Source: Hypomyces perniciosus
Taxonomy: Eukaryota > Ascomycota > Sordariomycetes > Hypocreales > Hypocreaceae
Reading direction: 5' to 3'
Assembly: GCA_008477525.1 (NCBI GenBank)
Contig: SPDT01000010.1
Span: 868,001 to 932,000, forward strand
DNA length: 64,000 nt
The position numbers were made by a program, and so were the translations under genes. Position 1 is the stretch's first letter. Every line of letters starts with the position of its first letter. Shown here piece by piece: positions 11,231 through 23,597 of the stretch. The notes under the pieces are model-generated. The model was not told the DNA's origin, did no database searches, and was given only the letters and a program-made list of their open reading frames with translations.

Positions 11231-12292
11231 TCAGTCCCTCCATTTGACATATACCTCATCTGTCCTAAACCGCTGCGTACACACAGTCTCCTCTAACGGC
11301 GTGCGGAATCCCGTCCTATACGCCAGCAGTCCCGCATGCGCAATCATAATACCATTGTCGATACAGAACCGCTCATCCGTGGCATACACGCTGCCCCCCC
11401 GCTCGCGCGCCATGCCACCCATCATCTCCTGCAGTCGCTCGTTGCACCCCACGCCACCGACGATGAGAACCTGGCCGCTCCCCACATGGGCCATGGCGCG
11501 CTCTGTGATCTCAACTAGCATGGCAAAGACGGTTTCCTGCAGTGTGAAACACAGGTCCTCGGCAGTGAAACCCGCTTTTTCGGGCCCGAGCTCGTGGAGC
11601 TGTGCGGCGAGGGCGTCGGCGCTGGCGAGGATGCCGGAGAAGGAGCAGTCCATGCCCTTGACGGCGTAGGGGAGGTCGAGGAGGCGAGATCCCTGTTTGG
11701 CCATTTGTTCGATGTTGTAGCCTGGGGCTGGGTCGTTGCTGATCTGAAGCGTGCGGGCGAAGCGGTCGAGACAGTTGCCTACTGCGATGTCGAGCGTTTC
11801 GCCGAAGATGCGATAGCGACGCTCGGCGTAGGCGATGACCTGGGAGTTTCCTCCGCTGACGTACAGAACGACGGGGTCATCTGCGCCGGTGATTTCGCGA
11901 CCCATTTCGATGTGGCCGACGCAGTGGTTCACGCCGACGAGGGGTTTATCCCACAGGAGGGCCAACGTGCGCGCGCCGATGGCAACGGATGTAAGAGGCG
12001 CGCCCATGCCGGGCCCTTGGGTGAAGCATATGCAGTCGATGTCCGCGGGAGAGACGCGGGCTTGGGCGAGGGCGCGGCGGGCGAGGCCGACGAATTCGGA
12101 GCGGTGGTGGGCGGCGGTGTCTTTGGGGAGGAAGCCGGTTCCCGGGGGGGAGACGAAGGTATGGCGGAGGTTGGAGAGGATGGAGGTTTTGGAGGGAGTG
12201 TGGAGGATGACGCCGATGCCGAGTTTGTTGGCGGAGCCTTCGCAGCCGAGGGCGATCCAGGAGGATTTGGTGGATGAGAGGGAGTCTGTCAT
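11231..12292 (-). CDS. kae1: tRNA N6-adenosine threonylcarbamoyltransferase, KEOPS/EKC subunit Kae1
   Basis: Single-exon gene, 353 residues, the normal length for Kae1 (OSGEP). It transfers the threonylcarbamoyl group to A37 of ANN-decoding tRNAs within the KEOPS complex (Kae1, Bud32, Cgi121, Pcc1, Gon7). ASKHA-fold features seen: [12 protein letters not shown] nucleotide loop; [10 protein letters not shown]; the metal-binding [33 protein letters not shown]; and [12 protein letters not shown]. The cytosolic Kae1 form is indicated by the absence of a mitochondrial presequence (compare Qri7). The gene has very high GC at third positions, which creates a long spurious open frame on the opposite strand. 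The start is the first ATG in frame, giving [16 protein letters not shown]. Confidence 0.95.
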   Translation of the reverse strand: MTDSLSSTKSSWIALGCEGSANKLGIGVILHTPSKTSILSNLRHTFVSPPGTGFLPKDTAAHHRSEFVGLARRALAQARVSPADIDCICFTQGPGMGAPLTSVAIGARTLALLWDKPLVGVNHCVGHIEMGREITGADDPVVLYVSGGNSQVIAYAERRYRIFGETLDIAVGNCLDRFARTLQISNDPAPGYNIEQMAKQGSRLLDLPYAVKGMDCSFSGILASADALAAQLHELGPEKAGFTAEDLCFTLQETVFAMLVEITERAMAHVGSGQVLIVGGVGCNERLQEMMGGMARERGGSVYATDERFCIDNGIMIAHAGLLAYRTGFRTPLEETVCTQRFRTDEVYVKWRD

Positions 12293-13841
12293 GGCTGCTG
12301 AGAGGGAGAAGATGCGGTTTTGTAGGTCGAGGAGCTTAGAACGGAGACGAGCTTTTATCCAGGAGTGGTTCGTTCGGGTCTTGAACGAGGATGGTTTGCG
12401 ACGAGATGCGATCCGATGGTGTCGTGACGTTTTGGATGATGATGGATCAATGCAAGGTGTCTGGCTCTCGTTTATTGCGTAGAGGTATCACCGCTATCGC
12501 ATATCAAGCAACGATATAACTTCTATAAGAGAAAAGTAATAAAAAGCTGTGCTGAAGTGCAAAGTCAACCACAAAGCTCAAAAGCATGGAGGAACAATTC
12601 TGTCTTGACGCACAATCAGAAGCATCCGCGACGTTGATAACGGAGGGGTCGTCGCTCCAATGGCGGGGCAGATTACACACATTTACGAAGTACTTCGTAC
12701 ACAGGCAGGTAACAGGGTCTTTTTTTTCTACAGGTCCCGCCGACAGGGTTACGGGTGCTAAAAAAGCTAAAACACGATCAGCTTATGTAAGGCATGCATA
12801 CCTACCGCCTGCGGCAGTCCTGGCGCTTAGTCGCAAGTAGAAGGTAAGTCGGTTCGGTTACGCACATTGTTTGTGCGTGTGTGCGTGTTGTGTGTGTGGG
12901 TGGTAGCTGATACCTAGCAGTACCTATAGTAAATCCCACCACCCCAGTCATTCCCGCGGGTCGGTCCACATCGACCGCTCAACTTTCTCCCTCGACTTTT
13001 TCCATGCTCAACTAACCCTCTGCCCTCGTCCACTGGCCTCATATTAACGAGGGAATTGCTCGTTAAGGAGCTTCATTGGAGATTGCTTTTCCCTTTTTCC
13101 GGGTTTGGAAGAAGCGCCCTGAAATTTCTGTGAGTTCCCCCCCCTTTCTATAACAGCGCCAGTCCTGAAATCGACTTGTCGTCAGCACACTGTCTAATAT
13201 CGGTCCTCCAGAGTCCGACCGAGTCTGGGGTCTTCACCCAACAACCCTCGCAAACCGAAAAGCCTACAGCGAGCTTTCTCTGCTCTGAGCCATCTCTTGC
13301 GACGGCAATGGCTCCGTCGTCCAGCCTCTCGATGTTGCGAATTCCTTCAAGATCCCACTCTTCCGACCTGCTGCGGGACCAGATCTACGTCACGAGCGCC
13401 AGGCGAGGCTGACACACCAAGCCAAGTCAAGCCAAGCCCAGCTGCTCCTCATCTTCTCCCATCGACACAAGACCTTCATGGCAAGCAAGCACACACGGAT
13501 CGGACATCACAAGAAGGCGGCGACTTCATAAAGCATGCTGGTTCAAACCAGTTCGAGTTTCACATTTTTTCGTCTTCTCCACGGGGCCTCCTGTCGTCTT
13601 CTAAGACCTGATCCCGCAACTCCTCAACTCCTCGCAAATGCCTGGCCCAAGGCTATGTACTGTACATCCGGTGGTAGTTCCATCTACAACAAAAGCCTCC
13701 GAGCCTCCCTGACCGGTCCGCTCCTGACAACCCCTCATGAAGAAATAAAAAAATACGGGAAGACGACTATATACACCCCGCCGAACATTATTCATACATA
13801 AGCACACAAACTGGGGTCATCACGAGAGCAGTGCGTCTCTC
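12293..13841. other. Intergenic region upstream of kae1
   Basis: Contains a perfect 16-bp GTAC-chain palindrome (12684-12699), a GT-rich patch (12866-12900), and an 8-bp stem with a 7-nt loop (13044-13066, TTAACGAG/CTCGTTAA). Short plus-strand frames between 13176 and 13801 do not resemble proteins I know and lack consistent splicing. Pyrimidine-rich blocks near 13000 and 13600 resemble fungal leaders, so an untranslated transcript here cannot be excluded. Confidence 0.45.
12684..12699. repeat. Perfect 16-bp palindrome TACGAAGTACTTCGTA (copy 1)
   Basis: Perfect inverted repeat with no loop, built from GAA and TTC triplets around GTAC. An identical copy lies at 30162-30177 and a one-mismatch copy at 4965-4980. 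Intergenic; see the finding on the GTAC-chain family. Confidence 0.9.
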
Positions 13842-15774
13842 TCATGACACTGCCTGCGCTTGTTGAGCTGCAGGCGGAGGCGGAGGTGGCGGCGGGAGCA
13901 CCCGATTTCCATTCGGTGCCCCGTTTACCGCCTCAGAGGGAACTGGTGGCCGTGGTCGGAAAATATATGGGCTGAGCGGGATCGTTGCCCTGAACTTCAG
14001 AGCTCTCGTGTCGAATGGGTCAACTTCATACACAGGTGGCTCATCGTCATCATCATCAGAGTCGTACTTCCAGCGGTCCGAGTATTCGTACGTATCCGCC
14101 CTGGATGGTGTCGACAACCCTCTCCGGTCTATCCAGAGTCGCTGTAGTCGGCCAATGCGACGGCGGAAAGCCGGCTGGTTGGCCTGTGGCGAGTCCCGAA
14201 CGTCGGCACCCTTGAACTGGAAAATGGGCAACTCCTGCTTGTCCACTTGCATTGGCTCAGGTAAGTCATCCACATCCATTGACTCTGATGAGATCGACGC
14301 CGGTGGCGTCATTAAATATTGTGTCTTGGCTGGTCGGAACTTGAGCTCCATGCCCAATTCCTTTACTGGCGAGAGTGGATCTCGAGTGAGATCGATATGA
14401 TTCTGGTTCCACCTTCGGTGGTTCTGCACCTTTGTTTCAATCTCATTGCGAAGCTCATTCTCCTTCTCGGCTAGCTGGTCAGCCAACAAGATAAGATCCT
14501 GTTCGTGCGAACGGCCGTCTTGACGAACTGGCACACGCGGATGTGTCATTGGTCTCTGTGCCCCAGTTGCCTCGGCAGGCTTTCGCTTCTGAGGCTGTAA
14601 TTTCGAGTTAGTGCCAAGTGGCAATACTGAGAGCGTGCCGGTTTGCTCTGGGGAAGTACACACCTTTTGGTTCACTAGGTCATCGTCCTCGCCCTTGATG
14701 CCCAGTTTCACCTTAATTTGTTTCAACCGAGCCCTCTCTTCGAAGACGGCTCGGTCCATATGCAGGAGCTCTCGCTTCATAACCTCGCGCTCATGTGCCA
14801 TGAGCACCAGTTGACGACCATCTTCAAGCTCACGACGAAGACGTTTGAGCGTCTCGGCGATTTTGTTATCTCTAGCCCTCGTCTTTCTCGTTTGCCTAGC
14901 CTCCCGCCGTCTGAAGCAGACATAGGGGTCGGTATCATCTGTCTCCTGATGTGTCTCGAACTTAAGGGTGGGATGTAGTGGCTTATTGCCTTCCTCCTGC
15001 CGCTTTGATTTCCAATACTCGTAAATCTGCTTGGCATGTTGCAGGATCGTTGCGGAGCCAAGCTGATTGAGGCCGGGAACCATCATGTCATAGCCGACAA
15101 CAGTATTGTCGACTGATGCAAATGGCGTCTGCTCCGTCGCCGTATCCTCAAAGACTTCCATGATTCTCTCCAAGTCATCTTCGGAGAGTGTTCCAGCAGC
15201 AGGGGGGTTACTGTTATACGACTTGAGAAAGTCATTGTCTTCCGTTGTCATATCATATTGGCAACCAATACACTCCTCCACCGTCTGAGAAAAACGAATA
15301 TATGATGAGGGTTTGTGAAACGGGGTGGGGTAGAGTCCATCATAGTTGATGTCGCTCTCCTTTGGAGGCGGGACAGGAATTTCTTGGTGATTGCTGGTTC
15401 CCGCATCTTTTAGGATGGTCTGAAGATGGTATTCCTACAGTTACAAGACAACGAGTCAGTATGGACTATATATCCAGGTGAAATGGGACTGCCAAGGCTG
15501 ATGATGTATATCAACCAACGTCAACACCACCAAGTCGGCGGCTAGTGATGCCAAGAGATATCACGTGACCATGCACGTGATATCAGAACAGGCGGTGGAA
15601 GGGAGAATAGGGGATGAAAATACTGACATTTTCCTCGGCCTGCTCGACACCGGTCGCGATTTGGTTTTCGGTTGTGATTGACTCATACTCAGTAGCATCG
15701 ATTTGATCCTCTCTCAGTACTGGCAGAGTGGTTTTGACACTCAGCTTCTTGACTCGGACCTTGCGTGACGACAT
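13842..15774 (-). CDS. epl1: Enhancer of polycomb-like protein 1, NuA4 histone acetyltransferase subunit
   Basis: Exons 15774-15628, 15434-14664 and 14594-13842 on the minus strand; 556 residues. Epl1 anchors the Esa1 catalytic (piccolo) module of NuA4 to nucleosomes. The N-terminal basic start MSSRKVRVKKLSVKTTLPVL and GVEQAEEN/EYHLQTIL across the first splice are classic EPcA features. They are followed by IPVPPPKESDINYDGLYP, the YDMTTEDNDFL box, and PYVCFRRREARQTRKTRARD. The C-terminal part is acidic then Pro-rich (FDTRALKFRATIPL, a run of nine prolines). The second intron is 69 nt, a multiple of three, and free of in-frame stops; it has GTGTGT, CACTAAC and TTACAG signals, so I treat it as an intron (NQK/PQKRKP across the join). 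If retained it would add 23 residues. Confidence 0.92.
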
Positions 15775-16783
15775 GGTGCCAGGGTGGTGAAGGACGGCAG
15801 AAAGCCAGCGGAAAATCCGCGAAAAAAAGCGATCAAGTCATAAAGCGAGACATACACAGTCGCCTTTTGATAAAATGACGATGAAAAAGGTGTTGTGGTG
15901 GCAGTTCTCGGATGGCCAAACGCTCGCGTTCGATGAGGTGACGTTGGGATTGTTATGCCGCGCGAAGATTTTTCACTGGGGCAGAACGCCTGGAAAATTG
16001 CGGTTGTTTGGATGACGCTCTGGCTAAGGCTAAGTCACTCGCACATAAAGTTTAGGTGGTGAGGTACATGGTGCGCTCGGACCACCGCCTCCTTTTGCCT
16101 CCTCTCTCCCCTGAAGTCACAGGCAACCTACGCGCTGAAAGCGGCACTGTGGTGCTAATGACAGAGGAGGCGCGCTCCGGTTGGCTGACAGCTGGCAGCC
16201 CAACCGAACACGCACCTTATGCTTTCTTTGAGCCTCCTTTGCCCAATTAACTTGCCGGAGATGCTCCGAAAGCTAAATGCCGCCACATCCTTGAGCCATT
16301 GATTGCACAGCCACAGCCACGGTAGATATGACGACTTGGCAGACGAGCGTTCATTCATACCGATTGGAGTTTTTATTTATTTATTTTAGATTGACAATAG
16401 ACTTCCAAAGTTTGTATGTGCACGTTGGAACATAGTAGTCTCTCTATTCACATTTTATTATATGCTTGTAAAGTGTTGAAGCCGTCCATATCGACATACT
16501 ACTACGAAGTACGAGTAGTAGTACATAGACTACCTACAATTAAAGATGTGGCTCGTGCACATGACCACATACCCCTCTAGGAGATCTAAGCAGATAGACC
16601 GTTGATATGAGCTGCAGCCCACCACAACCACCTACTCCGTACTGCAATCAGCCTTATCGACCATCACCGCCAGCGTTACCCCGACAGCCAGCTTTTCCCA
16701 CTACACTACAGAAGACCTGAGGTCTACTGTAATAATCTGGCCATAGAATCTCCGAGGCATCGTTGTGCTGTCTGTCCTTGAAG
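15775..16783. other. Divergent intergenic region between epl1 and calcineurin B
   Basis: Shared upstream region of two divergent genes. It holds an A/T-rich patch (16370-16460), GTAC-chain motifs (16503-16512; around 16632-16642) and no coding frame of note. Confidence 0.5.
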
Positions 16784-17603
16784 ATGGGCAACACCACCAG
16801 CGCAGTCCTGGACAATATCGTCCAGGGGTCCAACTGTTGGCTCCCTCCGCCTTACTTGGCCCTCTGTATCCTTGGCTAATGCTTCGCAGTTGACAGAGAG
16901 GAAGTGGACCGGTTAAGAAAACGGTTCATGAAACTAGACAAGGTGCGCATCGAAGACCGAGAATGCTCTATCGGAGCTTTGTGATCTGAATGCGCGCGAC
17001 TGACTCTCTTACCCCTTTTCGCAGGACAACTCCGGCACGATCGAGCGCGATGAGTTCCTTAGTCTCCCGCAAATATCCTCCAATCCCCTTGCCACACGGT
17101 TCGAACCCACCACCATATTCCCATAGTATTCGGAAAGGAAAAGGGGCGCTGACGTTTATGGGCACACAGAATGATTGCCATCTTCGACGAGGACGGCGGC
17201 GGCGACGTCGACTTCCAGGAGTTCGTATCCGGCCTGAGCGCCTTCAGCAGCAAGGGCAACAAGGAGCAGAAGCTGCGGTTTGCGTTCAAGGTCTACGACA
17301 TCGACCGCGACGGGTACATCAGCAACGGCGAGCTGTTCATCGTGCTGAAGATGATGGTCGGGAGCAATCTCAAGGACCAGCAGCTGCAGCAGATTGTCGA
17401 CAAGACCATCATGGAGGCGGACTTGGATAAGGATGGCAAGATTAGCTTCGAGGAGTTTACGAAGATGGTGGAGAATACGGATGTCAGCATGAGCATGACT
17501 CTAGGTGCGTTGACGGCTTTTTATTATCCTTGTTATTATTGTTGTTCTTGCTATGGCTCGCTCACGATCATGACTAACCGAATACTTTACAGACCAGTTT
17601 TAA
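16784..17603 (+). CDS. cnb1: Calcineurin regulatory subunit B
   Basis: Five exons: 16784-16835, 16890-16942, 17025-17098, 17170-17504 and 17593-17603; 174 residues, the typical length. It is the Ca2+-binding partner that activates the calcineurin A phosphatase. [17 protein letters not shown] is a myristoylated start. Four EF-hands are seen: [36 protein letters not shown] and [12 protein letters not shown]. The end is MSMTLDQF. The join at 16835/16890 makes the Phe of [10 protein letters not shown] and uses a weak donor (GTTGGC). The last exon codes for only the end of Asp, Gln, Phe and the stop (11 nt), so automated models easily truncate or misjoin it. Sequence identity to other fungal calcineurin B proteins is evidently very high. 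Confidence 0.95.
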
Positions 17604-19249
17604 AATATTCATTGCCAGTATGAAGCGAAAAAGGTCTCCGGTAGACCGCAAATACAGTGATTTAGGAGAATAAGTATCATGATAATGAATATTCAAATTC
17701 AGCGCGCAGCATGCACTCGCATACAAACGTTTTGCTACATCTAGGTGATATGGCAGGCGATTTCCAGGAAGGAATAGGCTCACTGTGTTTGTAGCAACTA
17801 TGAAACTCGTCATGTCTGGAACATTTGTCACGTTTCAACTCGGCCGAGTTACCAAGACTCCTTGGACCCTAAGACGGCATGATTATCCACGTTGGCGCCC
17901 CAAGCCGTATATGGTGTTTCCCATAACCTCAGACATGATCTTAACTATTGGCCATGTGTGGATTGCGGTGCATTTATCCTCTACTTGCGTCTCGCCCGAG
18001 TCGTTAAGAGTCATATTGTATTCCTACCGATTTACCGTCTTCGGCTCCATCCCGCTTGTGTCCGACTAAGCATAGAAGTTTAGAGGACAAGTATTACACT
18101 CAAAACTGGACAAAGGGCTGGAAAGTGGTTAATTAGCTCTGAGCTCACAGGCTGTCAACCACGCTGAACCTGATCCAGATCGGGAAGGCCACACGCGTTC
18201 AAGAATCTGCACAGAGGGCGGTGTTAGATGCGGATTTCTCATTCAACCACGCAATAGCATATTGTCGGCTTCGCAAAGATATCAACTTCGATTTCCTCCA
18301 ACCAATACTGCGCCGATCAAGGAACCGCAATGCCCTGTGGGTTCAAATGGATTTTGAGGTGAGGGTGTCGAATCGTCTCTCAGCTGTATAATTAATATTC
18401 AACCAGTTGGACTCAACTCGGGGTGATTCCCTACAGACGATCATAGGCTCTCATGATGTCTAACCGCTCGTGGAGTACTCTTCGCCGAAAAGCCCATCCC
18501 GTGACAGGTGCCATCTGCAGGGAAACTTCATGGAGCCGAGGACGAGGACCGCTCCGGCGTGGCTGAGACATTGAGCGCCACGATAGCAGATTAAGTGCGA
18601 ACCCCGTCGTTGTGGTCATCCCGTCCAAGACGGGGTGTGTAGATCGGTTACTTTAGGGGCAAGATCTCAGGTGTCGAGATGTGTGTGCAAGGGGGTCTCG
18701 GAGCCTCCGGGATATCATCAAGCCCCTGCTGGTTGTACACGCTCTTGGATCTGGTTGCAGGGCTGTGGACCAGTTCCGTATAAAACATATTACTCCGTAC
18801 ATTGTTACTGAATCGTTCCGGCTTGTTGGACCCAAAGTCTCATATCGGCCGACACCCGGTTGTCAGTGCAGCCTCATACGATCTCGCCTACATGCATGTC
18901 TCCCGTCGACAAAGGAACATCTGTAGCCCGCCGCCACGTCATTTGTTTTACATATACTACTAGGTCGTGTAGGTACTCGTACCCCGTACATCTATACAAG
19001 GATTTACATACGACCGCCTGAGTAATAAGTAAACATGTGGTAGTGGCATTGGTAGATATCCCGATCCAGGGTTCATGACAGCACCATGCAGCATCGGGAT
19101 ATGGTACCACGATCTCGAGGAGGACTTGAGGCCCGAGGGCATGGTAGAGATGCAGACAGTAAGAGGACTTTGCTGGTATGTATGGACCGAGCAGGGGCTT
19201 GGGACGATCCATTTGATCGCCAGCCCAGAGTTAAAGCCATCTCATATAG

Positions 19250-19273
19250 CCCCCCCCCCCCTTTTTTTTTTTT
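19250..19273. repeat. C12-T12 homopolymer junction
   Basis: Twelve Cs directly followed by twelve Ts. Low-complexity tract; length is prone to sequencing error and to strain variation. Confidence 0.9.
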
Positions 19274-20642
19274 AAATCAATTGTTAAGCCGAAACCGAGG
19301 CTCAGAGGTCGAAACAAGTATGGCACAAGTTACCTACTCGTATACTCGTAGAGCAGCCTCTTCGTCGGAGATGAGGAATTGCTCCTTGTCCATCCCCGAA
19401 GTCCGGGACGGGTTAGGGTTTAGATCGGATACTACGGCCTAGGGGTGTATCCTCCAAAAAGGGTAACTAAGATGGTTGACGAAAAAAAGGAAAAGTGGTT
19501 TGTGATAAGTGACATCCTGCTGACGAGGGGGGGTTGGAACGGGTTAGGGTGATCTGAGACACTGCGATGTGATCAGTCATATTAACATCTGACTCGGGGA
19601 ATCGGAATCGATAGTAGTGCTAATACTACTAAGTACGAGCAGTACGAGTAGTATATGTATACTTGTATCCATGCCAACACTAGTATATAGTACGAAGTAG
19701 TAGTATCTCGTATCGAGACTTCTGTCGATACATGCCTCCTATCAAGGTGAGCAAAGGAAAAAAAAAGAAAACGGGAGTGGCAGGGATGATGCAGCAGTAG
19801 TTCAGATTGCTTGGTGGTCTGAGAGAATCCGATGGGCGATGGCGAATATGCAGTAAGAGATCGCGAGGACAAATACGTACATATATATATGGATATGTGG
19901 GGTAAATATCAGGTCATGACGTGCATACGAAATGACAATCAGCAATTTCAAATCTGTATTCCCTACAAAGTAGTACTACTACTTTATACGGAGTACTTTG
20001 TACTTACAGACATGCTTCATAACCGACAGAGATACTACGAGTACATACAAAACTGCCGGCATGCATCGGCAGAGCTGGGTCTGAGGCTAACTAACTTACA
20101 ACGCACATGTCAGACATTTCTATCCAGCACCTTGGGTAATAGCCTGCAGATGCGAACAAAAGCCCCTTGAAGGCCAAAATCGACAGCACTCGACAGCGAG
20201 AACTGTACTCCGTACAGAGGACAGACACATCTCTTCTCCCTCGAATCGCTACCTACAAACACTCCCTTCCTTAGTACTAGTACGCAACATCATTTTTTAT
20301 TCCCATGTAATGCTTAGCACTAAGTAATGTATTCATGACTTTGTTTCATCTCTTTCCTCTCCAGAATTGCTTTCGCCTTCTTTTGATACCATCAAAGGCA
20401 CTTTGTTCCTTCCGTAGGTGATAGAGCCCAGATGGCAAAACGGGCAAGAGAGAATAGGCTTTACAATATTCCGTGTCCACGCTTATCCTAAAATCTTCCC
20501 AGCTCAATTAATATTAGAGGCATTTCTCTCCTCTTCAAACCTTTCGTCCACATCTTTCTTTCTTTTCGCGGGCTTCTCCATTACCCCAGCTCGGAAGTGT
20601 GCACAGACACCCTAGAAACGGACCCTTGCGGTGTCACATCTG

Positions 20643-20709
20643 CGTACTACTACTACGAGTAGTACTACTCCGTAGTATTTCGTACTTCGTACAGACTTGT
20701 ACGGAGTAC
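20643..20709. repeat. Cluster of GTAC-chain motifs
   Basis: Within 67 bp there are several GTAC boxes joined by CTA, TCC, TTC and GGA triplets, including CGTACTTCGTAC and TGTACGGAGTACC. It is the densest such cluster in the gene-poor interval. Confidence 0.8.
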
Positions 20710-23597
20710 CTGAACTGGGTTTCACTTCGACTGGCGAGGCGAATACGTGGTCTTCTCTCGTGATACCAATTGCTGGAATGGACAGCACACAATCAGCCAC
20801 TCAGCCAGCCACAACACTGCAACCCTTTGCCCATCTCGACTCACAATTCGTTGGGTTCGCCAACGACAGTGGATACACTTTTTGTCCGCCTTGAAGAGAT
20901 CCTGCACTCTGAGAGCCCTGATAATCAACAACGAAAAGCAAATAACGATAGGTATAGCCGATGGGTATTGAAAAGCAGTACAAGGACGGAGGAGTCCGTG
21001 GGCAGGGTCACTCACTTCTCAGGTGCTTTTTTTCTTTCCCTTCCTTTACCTTCGGTTAATTGAGGTATTACAATTTCTTTTCTTTATTTGTCCCTGTACG
21101 CTCGGTGTCATTACGGCTGGCTTACGAACCGACCCGGCAAACTCCTCTGCATGATCGCCGAGGACCTCACGATCAAATCTGTGGACAGAAGGTGGCACGA
21201 ATGTGATACCTGTTGCTCAAGACGCCTGCCAACAACAACTGACCTGATTAGCTATGTATCGGGGTTCTTTCTTCAAAACATCAGGGATGAACAAGACCAT
21301 GCGTACACGCATAGTCGTGGCTGCACATCATCATGACGATGTGTTACACCATACTCTCAATACACTATCCAAGATAATACACTACTTGCATCGTTGGACT
21401 GGGCAGACGAATCGAAACAAACACGGCCGTAGCCGTTATCACACCTTGGTGGAGACATGGCCAAGATCAGACTGTGCATATGACCAACACATCCTCGCTT
21501 CTTTTGGCATGCAAGCATAAACAAGCCCGTGGCCAATCGAGAGACAAGTTAATAATACACAGCCGTCGACAATTGCCGCAACAACCCTTACCGCCAGTTG
21601 ATCTTTCTTTGCCAAAGAGTAGTCCTGCAGATCTCACAGGACCTCCCCAATATTGTCTCCGATATCCATCGGCCAGAATCTATCTGGAAAGGCCTTTCCA
21701 AAAGAAAGTGAAGCTGTTCATTGATCTGAACCCCAGTCTAGTTTCGACGCATTTGGTCTTGTCGGGTCCCTTGGACACGCCCCTCCCAAAAAGCGCCCCG
21801 TCTGCCTCCGTCTAAAAATACTCCGCAAAACTACTATTACGAAGTACTCTATACTATTCGCCATTTCAACTCAAGAGACAAGCAGAAGGAAGTGCTCGTA
21901 CTATCAAACAAACAAAGAAAGCGCCGAAAAAACCTCCCGAGCTTACCGACAAGACTGGTCAGTGTAGTACAAATGTAGTATCTACCAATACCAGTCCTTT
22001 TCTCTGTTGACCGAGTTGTAGTGCGATTAGTGGATGTCAACTCTTTTTCCTTGGTGAGGATGCGCAGCATATTTATTGCGCAGCATACCAGTGACGCTAG
22101 GTACATACACTCGCATATGCCAACTCCGTACATTCCACCGCGATTTCATACATACCTGCATATGTATGGAGTACTCAAGTTACTAGTAACGTGTCGCCTC
22201 CGAGTAGGCGCATTAATCTGCAGTGGCAAGGATTTCGCCCGTATTATGGAATAACACTACGGAGTAATCATCAACGGCAAAACTAGCCTACGCGGCTCGG
22301 AAGACTATCCGTTAAACCCACCTAATCATCTCCTTATGTTCCGAGGGCAGTAGTATATAGTATAAGCATGAATTATACAAGGATCCTGCAATCCTGGTGG
22401 GCCCCTATGTCACTGCGTCTGTCACCGAAACGAGTGCGTCACGTCACGTCACGTACATACTGAACTCCGTACATATATGTGCATGTACGAACGACCATGT
22501 CTGTGTATGTACGAAGTACGTGTTATCAAACCTGCCCTCCTAACAATGACGCCCCCAATGAGCCCCCAAACATGTAATCCCAAGCAAGGGGATCTGCAAG
22601 CAGCCCAACAAGTCCGCCTTGCTTTCCATTGGGCACGAACAGGCGAGGGGGCGACGGAGAAGAGAGGGCCGTTGTGTCTCTTCCCGCCTTTCCACCTAGC
22701 CCCCAAGGCGCGGTTCATTGCATGACATGTTCATGTTCCCTCTATGTAAAGTCCGTCTGGTGAGTTGAGGAAACGCCCGCGAGGGCCTCAACCCGCCAAG
22801 AAACCACACCAAAAGTCTAGGCTAGATAATACATTATACAAGAAAGTTTCACACACGCCTGGACGCCCAACTCCTTACCGCCCTTTCGGAGAAATCTGGC
22901 TTGTAATATAACCAGTGAAGAAGAAAGGAAGAAAAAGCAAGCAGCCACTGCTTTGAATGTCTCTTTGTCTTGAAACCCAAAAAGCCAACGCCGCTGCCTG
23001 TCTAAAACACCGATTCCCGCGCGCCTTACCCGCTGCCCTACCCATGTGTGTGTACCCATGTTCCCCATTGTTGTACCCTCTCGGTCATTCGTCCAGCGTG
23101 ATAGCATTGACGTGTGTTTGTGTGTGCGTCTGCAGCAACAGTAGGTATGTGTCCGTGGCCGTTTGTGCATCCTTGTGTTCCCATTCATATCATAGCCGGC
23201 CTGGTATCCGAAAGAGGAGACAAACATATTGGCAAGACGTCAACGCATGCCCCACTCGATGCGATTCCTCTCGTTCCGGTGCCCTCTGGTTTTTCCCTTC
23301 CCATACGCGCCGAAAGATGTGTATAGTCCAGCCTGTGTGCCAAACCCGATAGGGAAAGTCTATGTTAACATCGAACCCATTACGATGTATAATAGCCCAT
23401 GTCCGAAATTAGAGAAGCTGTTTCGTCCCTTCTAATCTCGTATAACACAACCAACAAACCACCAGTTCGGAAAGGGAGAGAAAGGAGGAAAAGATAGGCG
23501 ACACCATTCCATTCTTTTCGGTGTTGACGTGGCGTAAGGATGGATGTCTCGGTCCTGTTAGCGATGTCGTGCATGATAAGAGTAGGCGGTGAGTGAT

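Larger units (their letters stand above)
17604..23597. other. Gene-poor interval, 6 kb, left of the unknown 364-aa gene
   Basis: No frame here has the codon pattern, length or splice signals of a gene, and no tRNA or rRNA is seen. The interval is rich in GTAC-chain motifs (for example 18790, 19985, 20205, 20643-20709, 21863, 22451 and 22503). It carries a 12-C/12-T homopolymer junction (19250-19273) and pyrimidine/purine-skewed patches near 23040-23130 with GTGTGT runs. The part just after 23597 would include the 3' UTR of the minus-strand gene. Confidence 0.5.

Noticed and set aside
11594..12277. 227-residue open frame on the plus strand opposite kae1
   Set aside because: It is the mirror of a GC-rich coding exon; its protein is Gly/Ala/Glu/Val-rich without domain likeness, while the minus strand encodes a complete Kae1.
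13541..13554. CTGGTTCAAACCAG palindrome resembling a tRNA T-loop
   Set aside because: No matching tRNA cloverleaf upstream; probably chance.
17099..17115. GGTTCGAACCC, resembling a tRNA T-arm
   Set aside because: It lies in a calcineurin B intron and no acceptor stem or anticodon arm can be drawn around it.
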